NCBI GenBank assembly: GCA_036172665.1
Contig: CM069878.1
Coordinates: 22,371,501-22,435,500, forward strand
Direction: 5' to 3'
Source: Prosopocoilus inquinatus
Lineage: Eukaryota > Arthropoda > Insecta > Coleoptera > Lucanidae
DNA length: 64,000 bases
This document shows, piece by piece, positions 12,622 to 24,820 of the stretch (its first letter is position 1; each line of letters opens with the position of its first letter). The position numbers and the translations under genes are program-made. Below the pieces are notes generated by a model. It worked only from the letters and a program-made list of their open reading frames with translations, ran no database searches and was not told where the DNA came from.

Positions 12622-13090
12622 AATAAAGTTTTAGTTTGTGAAATAAATTTGATTAATTAAGAGGCTATAAATGTAAATTAAAGAAGAAATTAAGAATTAT
12701 AAACTACTGTAACTTTCTTATTATCGAGTTTTGGTTAAAAGCGAATTAAGAAAAAAGCTTTATTTTGGTCTCCTACAGCTGCCCTTTCAATCTTCTCCGT
12801 AAGTTTTGAGACACCCAGTATACTTAATTTGCTTTGTACAGGGTGTCCCAAACCTCTGGAAAAGTCCAAAAATACCTCTTTAAATTCATTTTATTTAGAA
12901 AAGGTCTTAACAAAGGTTGTGTAGGTTTTCATTCCGCATAATTTAAAATTATTTTCAAATATACAGGTTGTTCATTTAATAAGTTACAACGCTGACTTAT
13001 AATTTTTTTAAATGAAACACTATATATTTTATTGCAGTTTCGGTTAGCCCTTGAAGAGACGATTAAAATTATATAACATTATACTTACTT

Positions 13091-13617
13091 TGTTAAATTT
13101 TGAAAAACGTGGTACTTGATCGGGTTTTTAGGACAAAGATTGACAAATATGTAGAGGGATCGTCTGTCTCAAATAAGTTCTGATATTACTTAAGTTGAAT
13201 CATTGAAATTTCATAATGAGTAACGTTAATTTCTAAATTTAAGATTGGTCTTCTTTGGGAGTCGACTTTGTGTGTAAACGGATGTGGACTGATTTGGAGA
13301 CTGTAGATCCCTTTTACTGATTGCGATATGTGTTTAGGGTAGACTTTTTGTACCTACATTGTAGTAAGAAGTGTCTTCTGTTCTCCCATTTGGCCAACTT
13401 AATCATCAGTGACATACATTGTTTAAACTTGTTTGAATATTCCGAACCATAAAGAATTTTGATGTTTTGATAGAAACCCATTGTTCAAAAACTCCCGTAG
13501 AAATTCAGTAATAAATGAAATTGGTGTCCTGTTTGTTAAATTTTGAAAAACGTGGTACTTGATCGGGTTTTTAGGTTTTTTGTCCTAAAAACCCGATCAA
13601 GTACCACGTTTTTCAAA
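13091..13617. mobile_element. 527-bp insertion with 13-bp direct repeats and terminal hairpin
   Basis: Flanked by identical 13-mers ATTATACTTACTT (13078..13090 and 13618..13630). A 37-mer beginning AATTTTGAAAAACGTGG occurs at 13096..13132, again at 13539..13575, and inverted at 13584..13620, overlapping the right flank. The layout, a unit plus a partial second unit plus an inverted piece at one end, resembles the ribozyme retroelements here, but I could not define a hammerhead core. Confidence 0.65.
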
Positions 13618-13620
13618 ATT
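13539..13620. repeat. Perfect 37-bp stem, 8-nt loop hairpin
   Basis: Arms 13539..13575 and 13584..13620 are perfect reverse complements around TTTTTTGT. Perfect pairing over 37 bp suggests recent formation at the end of the insertion. Confidence 0.9.
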
Positions 13621-15420
13621 ATACTTACTTATTTTTAGTATTTATCGAGTTATTTATAATTTTATGTAAAAAATGGGTCATGTTTGGTCGTCTGCCAAAT
13701 TCTCAATTTTAATGATATGACAATCAACCTTACACCAAAATATTTCTAAATCTCTCTACTTTCACAATATTCACCATTTTTAAAAACCTAGCGACTATCA
13801 ACAACACTTAGATTCAGTTCGCATATTGTAAAATTAGTCATTTCTTTCAAATAGAACACTTTGTATATTATAGTGTATTTAAATAGTGCTTTCTACGAGC
13901 TTTCTAACCATATCATATTTTATAGTCTTTCTCTATAATCAACTTAAAAAACGGGCTGTAAAATATTTTTATTTGTCTAGAAATATTTTATCTGCTGTAT
14001 CATTCAAGACATTTATCCAAACACTTTATTTTTGTTCAAACTAACAATTTCTTTATCATTGTTTTAGCGGTCGCAATAAAAATATGGAAGAAATACAGGA
14101 ACTGAACGATTTTCACTAAATAATTACACTATGAAAACGAATGGAAAGGATTTATTTACATGGTAAACAGTTCCGTTATTTAGAAGCTGCGTAGCAAAGA
14201 AACAAATTGAATCTTAACATTTTTTTACACATTAACTAAGAAAAAGCAAAATATCTTCAGTCACAAATAGGTTTAAAAAATCATAAAAATTTAAACTATT
14301 GAAAAAAATTTAAAAGAAACTTTGCTGTATTACTAAACAGGCATTTTCTTCTCTTTACATGTGCCGAGTACATCTTTATACCCTTGTTTCTTTACATATA
14401 CCCATAAACTAAGAATAGTAATGGTGAGAGCAGTTTAGTAATAGTTTTTTGAAATTTATTTCATATTTTTATGCTTATTTCAACAGGTACGCTGCCTTTT
14501 TCAATCATCCACACACGCACACTCTTTGGTTGTTATGAGCCAGAGGATTTTCTCATTGAATCTCCAATAGAAATGAAGATAGTAGCGTGGCTGTCGAAAT
14601 ACGTATCGACAATTATGAATAAATTGTGATAAAAGAACTTTTTTTTCATTTGTTTACTCATCTCCATAAAAGAAGTCGAGAGCCAAATCTGGTAACCATG
14701 GAGACCACTTCAAAGCATTATCACGTTTTATCCAACTATTATCCAACCGATTCGTAATATGTTCTTACATGTGAGGAATTACCTGAAAAAAATCCTTCAG
14801 TTTCTGAATTTATTTATTTACTTTTATTTAAATCACTAATTGTACGATAAATTGTAGGGATGAATATCTTAAATGATTCTGAGACATGTGAAAACATTAC
14901 ACAGCACGTTCCATAAGTTCATTATAGAGGAGTAATAATAACTCACAAGTTATAAATCTTAAGGCCATATATGACATGGTTGGAAAGCTTGTAGAAAGCA
15001 CTATCCAAATATACTATAATATACGGGTTATTCCATTTGAAAAAAATTACAAATTTTACAATACGCGAACTGAATCGTAGTTTAGTTGATAGTTGCTAGG
15101 TTTTTAAAAATGATGAATATTGTAAAAGTAGAGACATTTAGAAATATTTTGTTGCCAGGTTGATTGTCGTATCATTAAAATTGATAATTTGGCAGACGAC
15201 CAAACATGACCCATTTTTTGTATAAAATTATAAATAACTCCGTTAACCGAAACTGAAATAAAATATTTAGTGTTCCATTTAAAAAATAATAAGCTAGGGT
15301 TGTAACTTATTAAATAAATAACCTGTATATTTGAAAATAATTTTAAATTATGCAGAATGAAAATCTACACAACCATTGTTAAGATCTTTTCTTCTTTTTA
15401 AATTAATATTTAAATTCATT

Positions 15421-17918
15421 CTTTAAACTGTTTAAAGTTCGCACGCACCGTCAAATCAAGGAATTATTTAACTTGCGTAAACGTTATATACATTTTTGGA
15501 CGCAGGTAGCTGGATAAATAAAAAGGCTGGGGGTGTATAGCTTATTATAATTTTCTAACTTTGATCTACATGATTTTGATTTCACCTTTCTTCTTAACGT
15601 GTGTCCTTGAAGGGTTATTCCTAATACTGCGCGATCTTCGTTATTCTCTATTATTTACCAATTAAAAACTCAATATCTCGATTAGGATGTGGATGGTAAA
15701 GCTTTATGAGTTTAATATTGCTAAGAATTGATGTCTTGAAGCACAATCCCCTTTCACACATCTTCAGGCAGACAAATAAACTCTTAATTTTATGCACTTA
15801 ATCAACCACGTACATAACTTAATTTTAGGCACCTAATAAATAATGAATACAATAGGCTTACAGCAATATATTTGAACGTTAAACATTTCAACAACACCAA
15901 ACACTGCAATCGAAACTGACTTGCAACTAGTTTAATAATTCGTTCCAACAGATTTGTGATCACACAGATTATCGATTATTTTCTATATTCTTTCAGTTCG
16001 AATTATTTCATTATAGGGAAACGTAAAAGCTTGCGAGTTTTAAAGTTGCAAGAAAGAACAACTAACTGTGACAATTGAAGTTGAAATATTTGAAACCGAA
16101 GGTTGTGGGTGGTAAAGCTTTATGATGATATTTTATTACTAATAAATTTAAATTTAATTAATATCGTTAATAATTCCTGTACTTGGATGATTATTTTAGA
16201 AAAATAAATGATTGAGGTCCTAAAGCACCACCAAATCTTCAAATCTCGTAAACTTCTTGGAAATAAAAAAGTTAAAGCAAATAGAGACACTCGACAGAAG
16301 AAATGTATGGATATGAAATACGAAATGAAAGTATTTTTTACACAATTTGTTATTTATTGAATTGATTATTTCGAATTAACTAACAATAAGTAAAAATTAT
16401 TATTATTTTTGATTCAGAAAGTATGAAAAAAATCGGATATACATATTACGTTAAATTATTTTTTTAATAAGGTAAGGCGAAATGTTGAAACGTTCACGTA
16501 AATGTGTAAAAGCTAAATTTGCAACAACTGTACATCTTACTAAATATTTTATTGTGCGCAAAAGGAAAAGAACTTTTTAAGTACGGTTCAAACCAATAAA
16601 ACAATTTCCACTTTAAACGCGCGCCGAGGTTCACAGCAATCTTACGTCATAATTTAAAAATTTACTGACCGTTCTACGAAGCCGGAAAATTGTTCATAAA
16701 ACATTAACTTGTCTCAGTAATAATTCAGAGGGGGAAGGCATCCCGTGTGAAATAAATTCAAATAAACAATCACCACTTGAACAGTTAGCTCGCTCTCTCC
16801 GTGTTGGGCATAATACGGCCGGATGTACTCAGGATCACAAGGAATGGGCCCGTAATTCTATTTCTTTAAAAGCTTTGTCTCTCAATATATACCCCCACGG
16901 TGTTGGCTACTAATGTAATTTCCTGTGCATAAACGAAATTGGTTCAGATTTTTCATCAGTAATCGAGTTAGAAACAAATTTCGTTTCTGGTGAGCAAACA
17001 ATTAAGCATCATGCCAAAGAAATGCATCTTTAGATTTAAAAATTTTTGAAAATATACCAAGGTCACTAAATATAATTAACAATTAACATAGGTTTGAAAC
17101 ATAAACAAGATGTTATTCAGTTTTGCTAATTGCTCTGATTAACTATCAAAACAAGTGGCCATAATGACGGTGGATGTTTCAAGTTTCAGCTTACATAAGT
17201 AAGCTGATAACTTTATCTACGTAGAAACGACGATGAAGAACATACACACCAATAATGGGTAAATATTTAAACGCGTATCCTATCAGCTTGGAGTAACGCT
17301 CAATTATGCACATATATGTAAAACAAGTCTATTACAACATGTCGATAAGCGGAACGGTTGCTTCTATGCCTGCTTTAAACGCGCCAAATGATTTCCAGTA
17401 ATCGTTTGCGTTGGCTAAATTAGACGGATTTAATTGAGGTAATTGCTTTTCTACACCCACCTGTATAAAAACAATGTTGACATAATTTAATAAAATAATG
17501 TATTAAATATATTTATAATACATGAGTAAATGTAATATTCACTTTTATTACCCATACATATTAATAATTGAAAACGTATAATTTGTGAATGGATAATAAT
17601 GAGTGAATTCCCGTTTGTTTGTTTCCTTGGCTCTGATGCTCTTACTTGATTGTTTTTAATTTGTCTTTGTAATTAATATACTAACAATTTGTCTTCGTTT
17701 TCCATTTCTTACAGATATACCGGGTGTTAGTGTGAGAACATGGCCAACATAACTGTCAAAGCGGTAAATGCGTCCAAATGAAATAGAGTAAACCCTTATA
17801 CAGTCTAGCACAGGAGTTCCAAATCTTTCTGAAACACCGATCCCGTAGAAATGCAAAAGAAATTCCATCAACTCTTCTAAATTACATTTTTATTACAACT
17901 CGACGATTTATATGTCTG
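15421..17918. other. No gene recognised
   Basis: AT-rich, with no motif or repeat I can name. Possibly non-coding host DNA. Confidence 0.4.
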
Positions 17919-18004
17919 TACCTGAGAAGTACTAAAATAATAAAAAGGAAACTGTGGTTTAAGAGATAATTGAAATTAACCTCCGCCCACAATAATTTTT
18001 ATAT

Positions 18005-18049
18005 CCGTAGATACGTATTTCGGCAGCTAAGCTGCCATCTTCAGTACGC
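18005..18049 (-). ncRNA. Hammerhead ribozyme motif (family A, left terminus)
   Basis: Read on the minus strand: GCGTA, CTGAAGA, stem II GGCAGC-TTA-GCTGCC, GAAA, TAC/GTA stem III, TC at the predicted cleavage site, then TACGG. Stem II pairs perfectly; stem I has four pairs. Same minimal stem III form as the family B motifs but with unrelated stem sequences. Confidence 0.7.
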
Positions 18050-18220
18050 TATTTACGCTACCAACTTAAAAGCACTAAAAAAAGAAGATCTAAAAACAAC
18101 CTAATCATACTGATAAAAATGTTAAACCTAACTACAATCTAATCATCCTAAAATGTATATATGTGTAAATGTAAGTAAGTATAAATTTATGTGTAAAAAT
18201 CTAAAATAAACTATATATCG

Positions 18221-19899
18221 GCTGTTTCAAATTGGGTGTGCACTGAAGGGATCTCCTAAACCGTAAGAGATACAAATTCGGTTAAATGGAAGAAAAGTTG
18301 CACAAATCAACGCCTAATTCGTATCCATTGAGAGAATGATTTTTTTCTTATTTCTTCTCGAGATATTAATGAAAATGTGAAAAAATCGATTTTCTTTTTC
18401 TGTCTGTATCTCTTTAATTAATACATAATTTTGAAATTCTGATTTAACTTTCTACAGGCACTTTTTGATTCTGCTTCGAATAGAGGTAGCAGAATTGAAG
18501 TCAAAAGTTTCGTCTTTCCACGACCATCATCAGTTTCGATTTTTTAAATACAACTTATGTCTTTTTATTGTTCTATTCGATAGCATTTTTTCTCCTGATT
18601 GTAATGGTATATCACACTTAATAGTTGATATTAATCTGAAGTTTAAATAATACAGATTTTTATGTGAAAATTTTATTTTATACATAATTTCAAATTGTTA
18701 CTTTCTATAACAATGTTTTTTTTTTTTAATTTCTTTAGCACTCAATGACTCTCAACACTTGACTATCTTTACTTTTTTTTTTAATATGATTAAGTTCACT
18801 CGTTTTAACCAGTTGAAGTTTGGCACGTTATATCGGAACCATCATCCATAATTTAAACAGGATAAAGTAGGCTTTATATTTTGGACATTGAAACAGTGGC
18901 TAGCATTAAGATAAATAATAAGGAGGAACTAAGAAGGCGAATATTAGATTCTTACAGAAATGTTCGACACGCTAGACAACACATAGGATTAAGAACTTAT
19001 CTCTGTCTTGAAAGCAGTGGAGGACATTTCGAGGATTTACTTTAATTTATTTATTTCACTTTATTTATTTCACAGAGTCATGTTCTTCGTCTATAATTTT
19101 TATTCAATTTATTTATTATGTTCTTGTAATTTAATATGTTTATACTGCTGTTTATTTGGTTTGTGTTAACCACCTCATATAATTTAGTCAATATTTATTG
19201 ACTTTTCCTCTTCCGACAACTGAATGTTGTTGCTAATACTTAACAAATAAAAAAAGAGGTTAGGAATAAATTTACTTATTAAGAAAAACATGACGAAACG
19301 ATATCAGTTTTTTTCTCATATTTCAACTGTACTTGAAAAAAAGGTATTAAGTATTATACTCACTGAAATCAAAAGAAAAAATGCTTTCGACTAGAATAAT
19401 AAAAAGATAAGAAAAGGAACAAAAAATTTGAAATTATGTTATTAAATAAAATTTTCATATAAAATCTGAATTATTTAAGCTTCAAATTAATATCAACTAT
19501 TAAGTGTGATATACCATTGTAATCAGGAGAAAAAATGCTATCGAATAGAATAATAAAAAGATATAAGTTGTATTTAAAAAATCGAAACTGATGATGGTCG
19601 CGGAAAGTCGAAACGTTTGACTTCAATTCTATTACTCTTGTTCGAAGCAGAATCAAAAAGTGCCCGTAGATAGTTAAATCAGAATTTAAAAATTATGTAT
19701 AATAAAAGAGATACAGAGTGAAAAAGAAAATCGATTTTTCCACATTTTTATTAATAACTCAAGAAGAAATGAGAAAAAAATCATTCTCTCTGTGGATACG
19801 AATTAGGCATCGAATCATGCAACTTTTCTTCCATTTAACCGAATTTGTATCTCTTACGGTTTAGGAGATCCCTTCAGTGCACACCCAATTCGAAACAGC
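18221..19899. mobile_element. Foldback element nested in the Penelope-like element
   Basis: About 470 bp at the left (18221..18690) reappears inverted at 19430..19899. The outer ends read GCTGTTTC then AATTGGGTGTGCACTG on the left, and the complement on the right. The arms differ at scattered positions. A roughly 740-bp AT-rich centre shows no transposase. The opposed 61-aa frames in the arms are mirror images created by the inverted repeat, not genes. A target duplication is unclear; both flanks are TATAT-like. Confidence 0.7.
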
Positions 19900-19959
19900 A
19901 GGTATATTATGTATAAATCGAAAAAAAAGAAATTATGTGAACACCTAAAATTAACTTCA

Positions 19960-20407
19960 TCTCTAGGAAAATTTGTTAAAATGCCTTTCGATCCGTTTTG
20001 CACCAAAGGTTTAAAACATATTTTTAAAACCTAAAACTTACGATTAGGTTTTTCAACTAACAAGACCATAAAGAATTTATTGGGAAACCCGAAAGATAAA
20101 GTTGATGTTGAACAGAAATCTGGAATTTATAAAATTAAGTGTCACGAATGTACTAGTAAATATATTGGACAAACAAAAAGAAATACATTAACACGTTTTA
20201 AAGAACATTTAAGTCACTACAGGTATAATAGGTTTGAGAAATCAAGTGTTGCACAACATATTTACAATACAGGACAGTATTATTAAGGATAATTTAAAAC
20301 TCATTAAGGAAGTTTCAAATAATAGGGAATTAAATGCTTACGAAAGTATTTTTATTCGGAAAAATAAACACAATTTAATGAATTCAGACAACGGACCGAC
20401 TACCTAA
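19960..20407 (+). pseudogene. Penelope GIY-YIG endonuclease domain, frameshifted
   Basis: The GIY-YIG nuclease of Penelope-like elements nicks the target for reverse transcription. Readable frame from about 20020: residues resembling the end of a Penelope reverse transcriptase (FSTNKTIKNLLG) lead into SGIYKIKCHECTSKYIGQTK, which carries GIY and the YIGQT half of the motif. After it come the conserved Arg (TRFKEH) and, following a one-base frameshift near 20280, the ELNAYESIFI block with the metal-binding Glu. A stop lies upstream near 20030. The frameshift and stop make it non-functional. Confidence 0.85.
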
Positions 20408-20723
20408 TTCCGTATTATTTATATTTTATACTCTAATTTGTAGGTTGTTATTTGTCGGTTCGTGTTTAGATATATATATATGATATAGAAATCATCCGGT
20501 AGATGTCGCTACCTAAATCATATATAAGGGGTGTTAGAAACAGCTAAACGCAGTTGCACTGGATATTTCATAAGGAGAGGATTCTTCGAGATAAAATTTT
20601 CCTAAAGTGCTCTTAACTTGAGATGTGTAAGTATGATTTGCTCTCATCTGTAGGTTGTTTGTTGACGATTTATACATAATATATATATATTTTATTTTAT
20701 TATTATTATTATTTTTTTTTTCA

Positions 20724-21130
20724 GGATTTTTAGGTATGAAATAACAGTGAATTATATACTTATTTATTCGTTAGAATTAGAAGTTTTTTCGGGTCTTTGG
20801 ACTAGTTATTTCCGTATTTCCGTGTTGTTTGGTTAGCTCTTATTTGTAAGGTTTTCTGACAGTTAATTTTAGGTGTTCACATAATTTTTTTTTCCGATTT
20901 ATAAATAACATATATAGTTTATTTTCGGGATTTTCAGATAACAAATAACAGGAAATTATATACTTATTTATTCCTTAGAATAAGAAGTTTTTTCGGGTCT
21001 TTGGACTATTTATTTTCGCATTTCCGTGTTGTTTGGTTAGCTCTTATTGGTAAGGTTTTCTGTCAGTTAATTTTAGGTGTTTTTTTTTCGATTTATACAT
21101 AACATATATAATTTATTTTACATTTACACA
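20724..21130 (+). repeat. Two tandem terminal units of about 204 bp
   Basis: Units starting near 20724 and 20928 share blocks such as ATTATATACTTATTTATTC, TTTTTTCGGGTCTTTGGACT and GTGTTGTTTGGTTAGCTCTTA at a constant 204-bp offset. They make up the pLTR-like 3' part of the Penelope-like element. A related stretch is inverted at the element's left end. Confidence 0.8.
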
Positions 21131-21242
21131 CATATATCTTTTAGGATCATCAGATTGTTGTTAGGTTTAATATTTTTATGATTTTATCAGTGTGATTAGG
21201 TTGTTTTTAGATCTTTTATTTTTTAGTGCTTTTAAGTTGGTA

Positions 21243-21287
21243 GCGTACTGAAGATGGCAGCTTAGCTGCCGAAATACGTATCTACAG
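21243..21287 (+). ncRNA. Hammerhead ribozyme motif (family A, right terminus)
   Basis: GCGTA, CTGAAGA, TGGCAGC-TTA-GCTGCC stem II, GAAA, TAC/GTA, TC, TACAG. It is essentially the same core as the minus-strand motif at 18005..18049, so the element carries a motif in each terminus in opposite orientation. Confidence 0.7.
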
Positions 21288-21336
21288 ATATAAAAATGAT
21301 TGTGGACGGAGGTTAATTTCAATTACCTGAGAAGTA

Positions 21337-22259
21337 AACAGTCGTAACCCCATTTTTATCAATTTTATTTCAAAGAGTAGTTTGTGCACGTACGACCGCT
21401 TACCGCGAAACTAAATGTGTAGTTAAATACTGCCTATTTTTTAAATTGAAGGTTAGGGAGTAATAGAAGCTGATGGACTGATTAATGGTAAATATATTTG
21501 ACTCCGTTTATGCAAAAATTGGAGTTAGGATTATTTATCTCGGAGGTACTGATGTTTAATACTAAATATTTAAATAGAGTTTGATGGTGTTCGCGTGAAT
21601 AACAAATTGACCTGAAAGACCCATATAATAATGAAATGAGCTTTGATTACTGGATAAAAAAAACGTTTTAAATGCGATTTAATGTAAATCAATTTCAAAC
21701 CATTTACAACTCTTGGCAAACCGTTGTACCTGTGGAATAAACCAAAAGAAAGATTTTTCAGAAAAAGATGTTCTGTGAGGTGGAGGTGAAATCAAACTAC
21801 GAAATTTGGTAGATAAATTGTGAACGTCAGAACGCAAACATACAGTTCTTAATGCCCATGTACCTTACATTCAGTCTTTTTTTAATTTAAAGTACACCTT
21901 TTAGAAATAAATATAAACTAACCTGATGTAAAATAATTGATTTTATAATCATAAGCAAATATTACAATTCTAATAACTCTATACTACTGCCGGTTGACTT
22001 GGTCACCTTCTCTTGTAGGCCGATGATATGTTACCCCCGCTAGGGTGGATAAACATCATGGTATTGGATCATGTATGGACTATTAGGGCACAAACAATAA
22101 TAATATTGAATCAGTTTCAAATTAAGACCCAGGACTTTCTGATCATTACACTCAAGTCGTTTCCATAAAGGTGACTAACTACAATAACAATACCACAATC
22201 AGTAGAACAGATGAACATGAACGTTACTCATACAGAAAGTTTAGCTTAAGAGATATTCA
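21337..22259. other. No gene recognised
   Basis: AT-rich. The part after 22000 may be 5' sequence of the LINE relic that follows, but no endonuclease motif could be supported. Confidence 0.35.
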
Positions 22260-24080
22260 GAAATTTCAAACAATTTTTATAAAAAAATTATGGCATTAAT
22301 TATAATGATAATCAATCTCAATTTGAGACTTTTTGGAATAATTTTATATGGTGCTTTCATGTATCATTTCTCGAAAAAGAAACCCCTAAATTTCATGTAA
22401 TTGGTAATTAGTTTTCTTTTAAATTCTCTAGAGAATTAAAGAATAAAATGAACTTATTGAAAGAATATAACTGCCTTAGAAAAATGCTAAATCTCGATTG
22501 GTTCAATGATAAATATAACAACTTTAAAAAGTCTCTTGATGCAGAGGTTACATTATGGAAACAGGGTCACTTTTAAATAGTTGTAATTTCATCAAACGAT
22601 AAATGCAGAACACTCTAGCAGTTTGTTAATTCATCATTGAATAGAACGCAAAATAACAAACATGTGAAAACTTTAATTCACAATGATTGTATTTTAACTA
22701 ATGCCGCGGATATAATGGTAAAAATCTTTCTCATGAAGGTAAGGTAAGAATCAATGAGAGTCATTTTCTTATGTACCAGTATCTCAATTTGATGTTGAGC
22801 AAGTCATTATAAATTTATCTAATAAAAAGTTCAACAGGATTCGATTGTGTTCCTATTAAACTTCTTAAATTATGTCTTACTGAAATTTCCGTCCATCTTG
22901 CAAACATTATAAATGAATCAATCTGTCTAAAAGAATTCCCCTGCGTTCTAAAAAAAAGCAGTCACTGTGCCAGTACAGAAGATACAAAACCGTGTATAGA
23001 TAGATAATTTTAGACCAATATTGCTACTCAATAATTTCTCTAAAGTAATTGAAAAAGTCAAAAGTTAAAAGTTCAAGTTCAAATAAATACTCAATACTTG
23101 CAAAAAAATCAACACGGTTTTCGACATAATCATTCAACTGAAACTGCTACTATTGATATCTTTCAATACAATTTAGATATCTTTCAGAACAATTTAGATT
23201 ATCAATTATCAAGTAAAAGTAGACTTTTGCTACCCGGACCTTTATTATCTCGATTATGGTACACCACAGGATAGTGTCTTTGGCCCTCTTATTTTTCTAT
23301 TGTTTATTCATGACTTGGCACACTATATTACTAACGGCAAAGTTTTTATGTATGCGGATGACACTTCAATTGTGGTTCCCGGTCAAAACTAGAATTATAC
23401 AGTGGAAAAAATAAAAACTGTCATTGGTGAATTTAGATCGTGGTATCATAAAAATTGTCTTATTAAAAACACTGAGAAAACTGTTTGTTTAGAATTTCAT
23501 TCTAAACATAAGGCACCAAACACAACTTGTGTTAATATTGATGTCATTGCCATAAAGTGTTTTAATCAAGTCACTTTTTTTGGAGTGATAGCCCGACTTA
23601 CATTTAGCAAGGGATTATCACACAGACAATTTATATAAAAAACTTAATACATTTTATTACGCTCTAATACATTTGAAAAAGTCTCTAAATATTTCTTCAT
23701 TATTGAATGTGTATTAAGCTGTTTTGAGTTACAATATAATTACATATACATAGAGACAGACATCCTCCACTGATAGAGTTTTCATAATACAAAAAAGAAT
23801 TTTCCGTTTAATTTTTAATTTGTCACCTGGTACCTCATGCAGAGAAACCTTTAAATGTAAAATACTTCCGCTAGCTTCAATTTATTTATTAAAATTATTA
23901 GATTTCACACATAAAAACGTAATTGAATTTACGACTTTCGCTCATATTCATAACTACGAAATTAGAAATAAAAATTCCACAATAAGTATTAAACATTCTC
24001 TTTTTGAAAAATCTCCTAAATACGCTGGCTCTCATTTTTACAATCTACTGCCAAACAGTACGTAAACAGATAGAGATAAT
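22260..24080 (+). pseudogene. LINE (jockey/RTE-like) reverse transcriptase relic
   Basis: Non-LTR retrotransposon ORF2 broken by several frameshifts. In order: a linker-like stretch near 22430-22560 (a FSRELKNKMNLLKEYNCLRK frame); RT finger block resembling RPILLLNNFSKVIEK near 23010; RT core GTPQDSVFGPLIFLLFIHDL near 23260; catalytic YADD at 23351..23362; thumb region 23402-23638; and a C-terminal domain at 23820-24065 with ILPLASIYLL and a FEKSPKYAGSHFYNLLP block typical of insect jockey/RTE-type ORFs. Multiple stops make it inactive. The AT-rich tail to about 24310 is probably the 3' UTR. Confidence 0.85.
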
Positions 24081-24820
24081 AAAATATTCAAGAGAAAATT
24101 AAAATCATTTTTTGCTATTTTGTTACTCATGTTTTTCTTTTTTATGCTCTATTGTTATTTACATTTAATTGTTGCTATTTGTCTTTGACAACTTTACTAC
24201 CCATATGTATTAATGTGTTCTATTAATATTTACAATATTTAATTGCTGTTGACAATCCATGTGTACTATTGTACCCGACGTGGTAAAAAATAAATACAAT
24301 ATAATACCTATCTTTCATTATATGTATGGAAGGGCACAAAAATTCCCTTTGAAATAGCTCCAGGTTTCAAGCTTATTTTGTTATTCAATTAAAATCAGTA
24401 AACCATAGCGTTCCATCGCTTCCGAGAGATAGGAAATTAACATGAGTGTCAAATGTTGTCCAATTTTATGTTCCCAAGACAAAATACCGCAAAAATTTAC
24501 GCTGTGTCTGCTAGTTGAGGCCGTCGTCGAGCCATTGCTCTGCTCTATGGTTATTTTTTGACCTAATATCGTCGAGCTAAATCCTTTACTAACTTAGTCC
24601 CAAATAACGCCGAAGGAAATCCACTGCAATTTAAATCGATTTGCAACAAATGCTTCCAATTGAATTGCTGTCAGCTCGAAACCGATTAAGTTGCGAACCG
24701 ATGTACAATAAGACTTTTCAACTTGTTCTCCACATTCGAACATTGTTTTGGGACACGCACCTTCACTTCTTCTGGGGTCGTGTATTGATATCAAGACATC
24801 TAAAGGCCCATATTCACCAA
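24081..24820. other. LINE 3' tail then no gene
   Basis: The first part ends in AATACAATATAATA near 24300, a plausible LINE 3' terminus. The rest is unassigned. Its last 13 bases (24808..24820) are the target duplication of the next element. Confidence 0.4.

Larger units (their letters stand above)
11932..12818. mobile_element. Tc1/mariner-like MITE interrupted by a ribozyme retroelement
   Basis: Inverted ends of about 45 bp: CTGGGTGTCTCATAACGTAC at the left and the complement of GTAAGTTTTGAGACACCCAG at the right, both continuing into AGATTGAAAGGGCAGCT. TA flanks both ends (11930-11931 and 12819-12820). The interior has no transposase and is split by the family B insertion at 12287..12621. 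Confidence 0.75.
12837..15420. repeat. Large interrupted inverted repeat
   Basis: The left end begins with the CAGGGTGTCCC type terminus. Segments at about 12890..13070 and 13640..13960 reappear inverted at about 15235..15420 and 14935..15240 respectively. The original arms were therefore contiguous, about 480 bp each, around a central 1-kb spacer. The left arm was later split by the insertion at 13091..13617. No coding sequence was found. Probably an old non-autonomous DNA transposon. Confidence 0.6.
17932..21323 (+). mobile_element. Penelope-like retroelement (family A), 5'-truncated
   Basis: Flanked by perfect 13-bp direct repeats TACCTGAGAAGTA (17919..17931 and 21324..21336). The left end (17932..18220, continuing after an insertion at 19900) is an inverted terminal unit. 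The middle encodes a relic GIY-YIG endonuclease on the plus strand. The right part holds tandem pLTR-like units. Hammerhead motifs sit in both termini. An inverted 5' LTR-like piece, a GIY-YIG domain, hammerheads and variable target duplications together are diagnostic of Penelope-like elements. Almost all of the reverse transcriptase is missing. A 1.68-kb foldback element is nested at 18221..19899. Confidence 0.85.

Noticed and set aside
13380..13440. CTGATGA on the minus strand within the 527-bp insertion as a hammerhead core
   Set aside because: No proper GAAA box and no pairing stem II follows, so the match is only seven bases.
18465..19656. Two 61-aa frames that look homologous
   Set aside because: They are mirror images in the arms of the foldback element.
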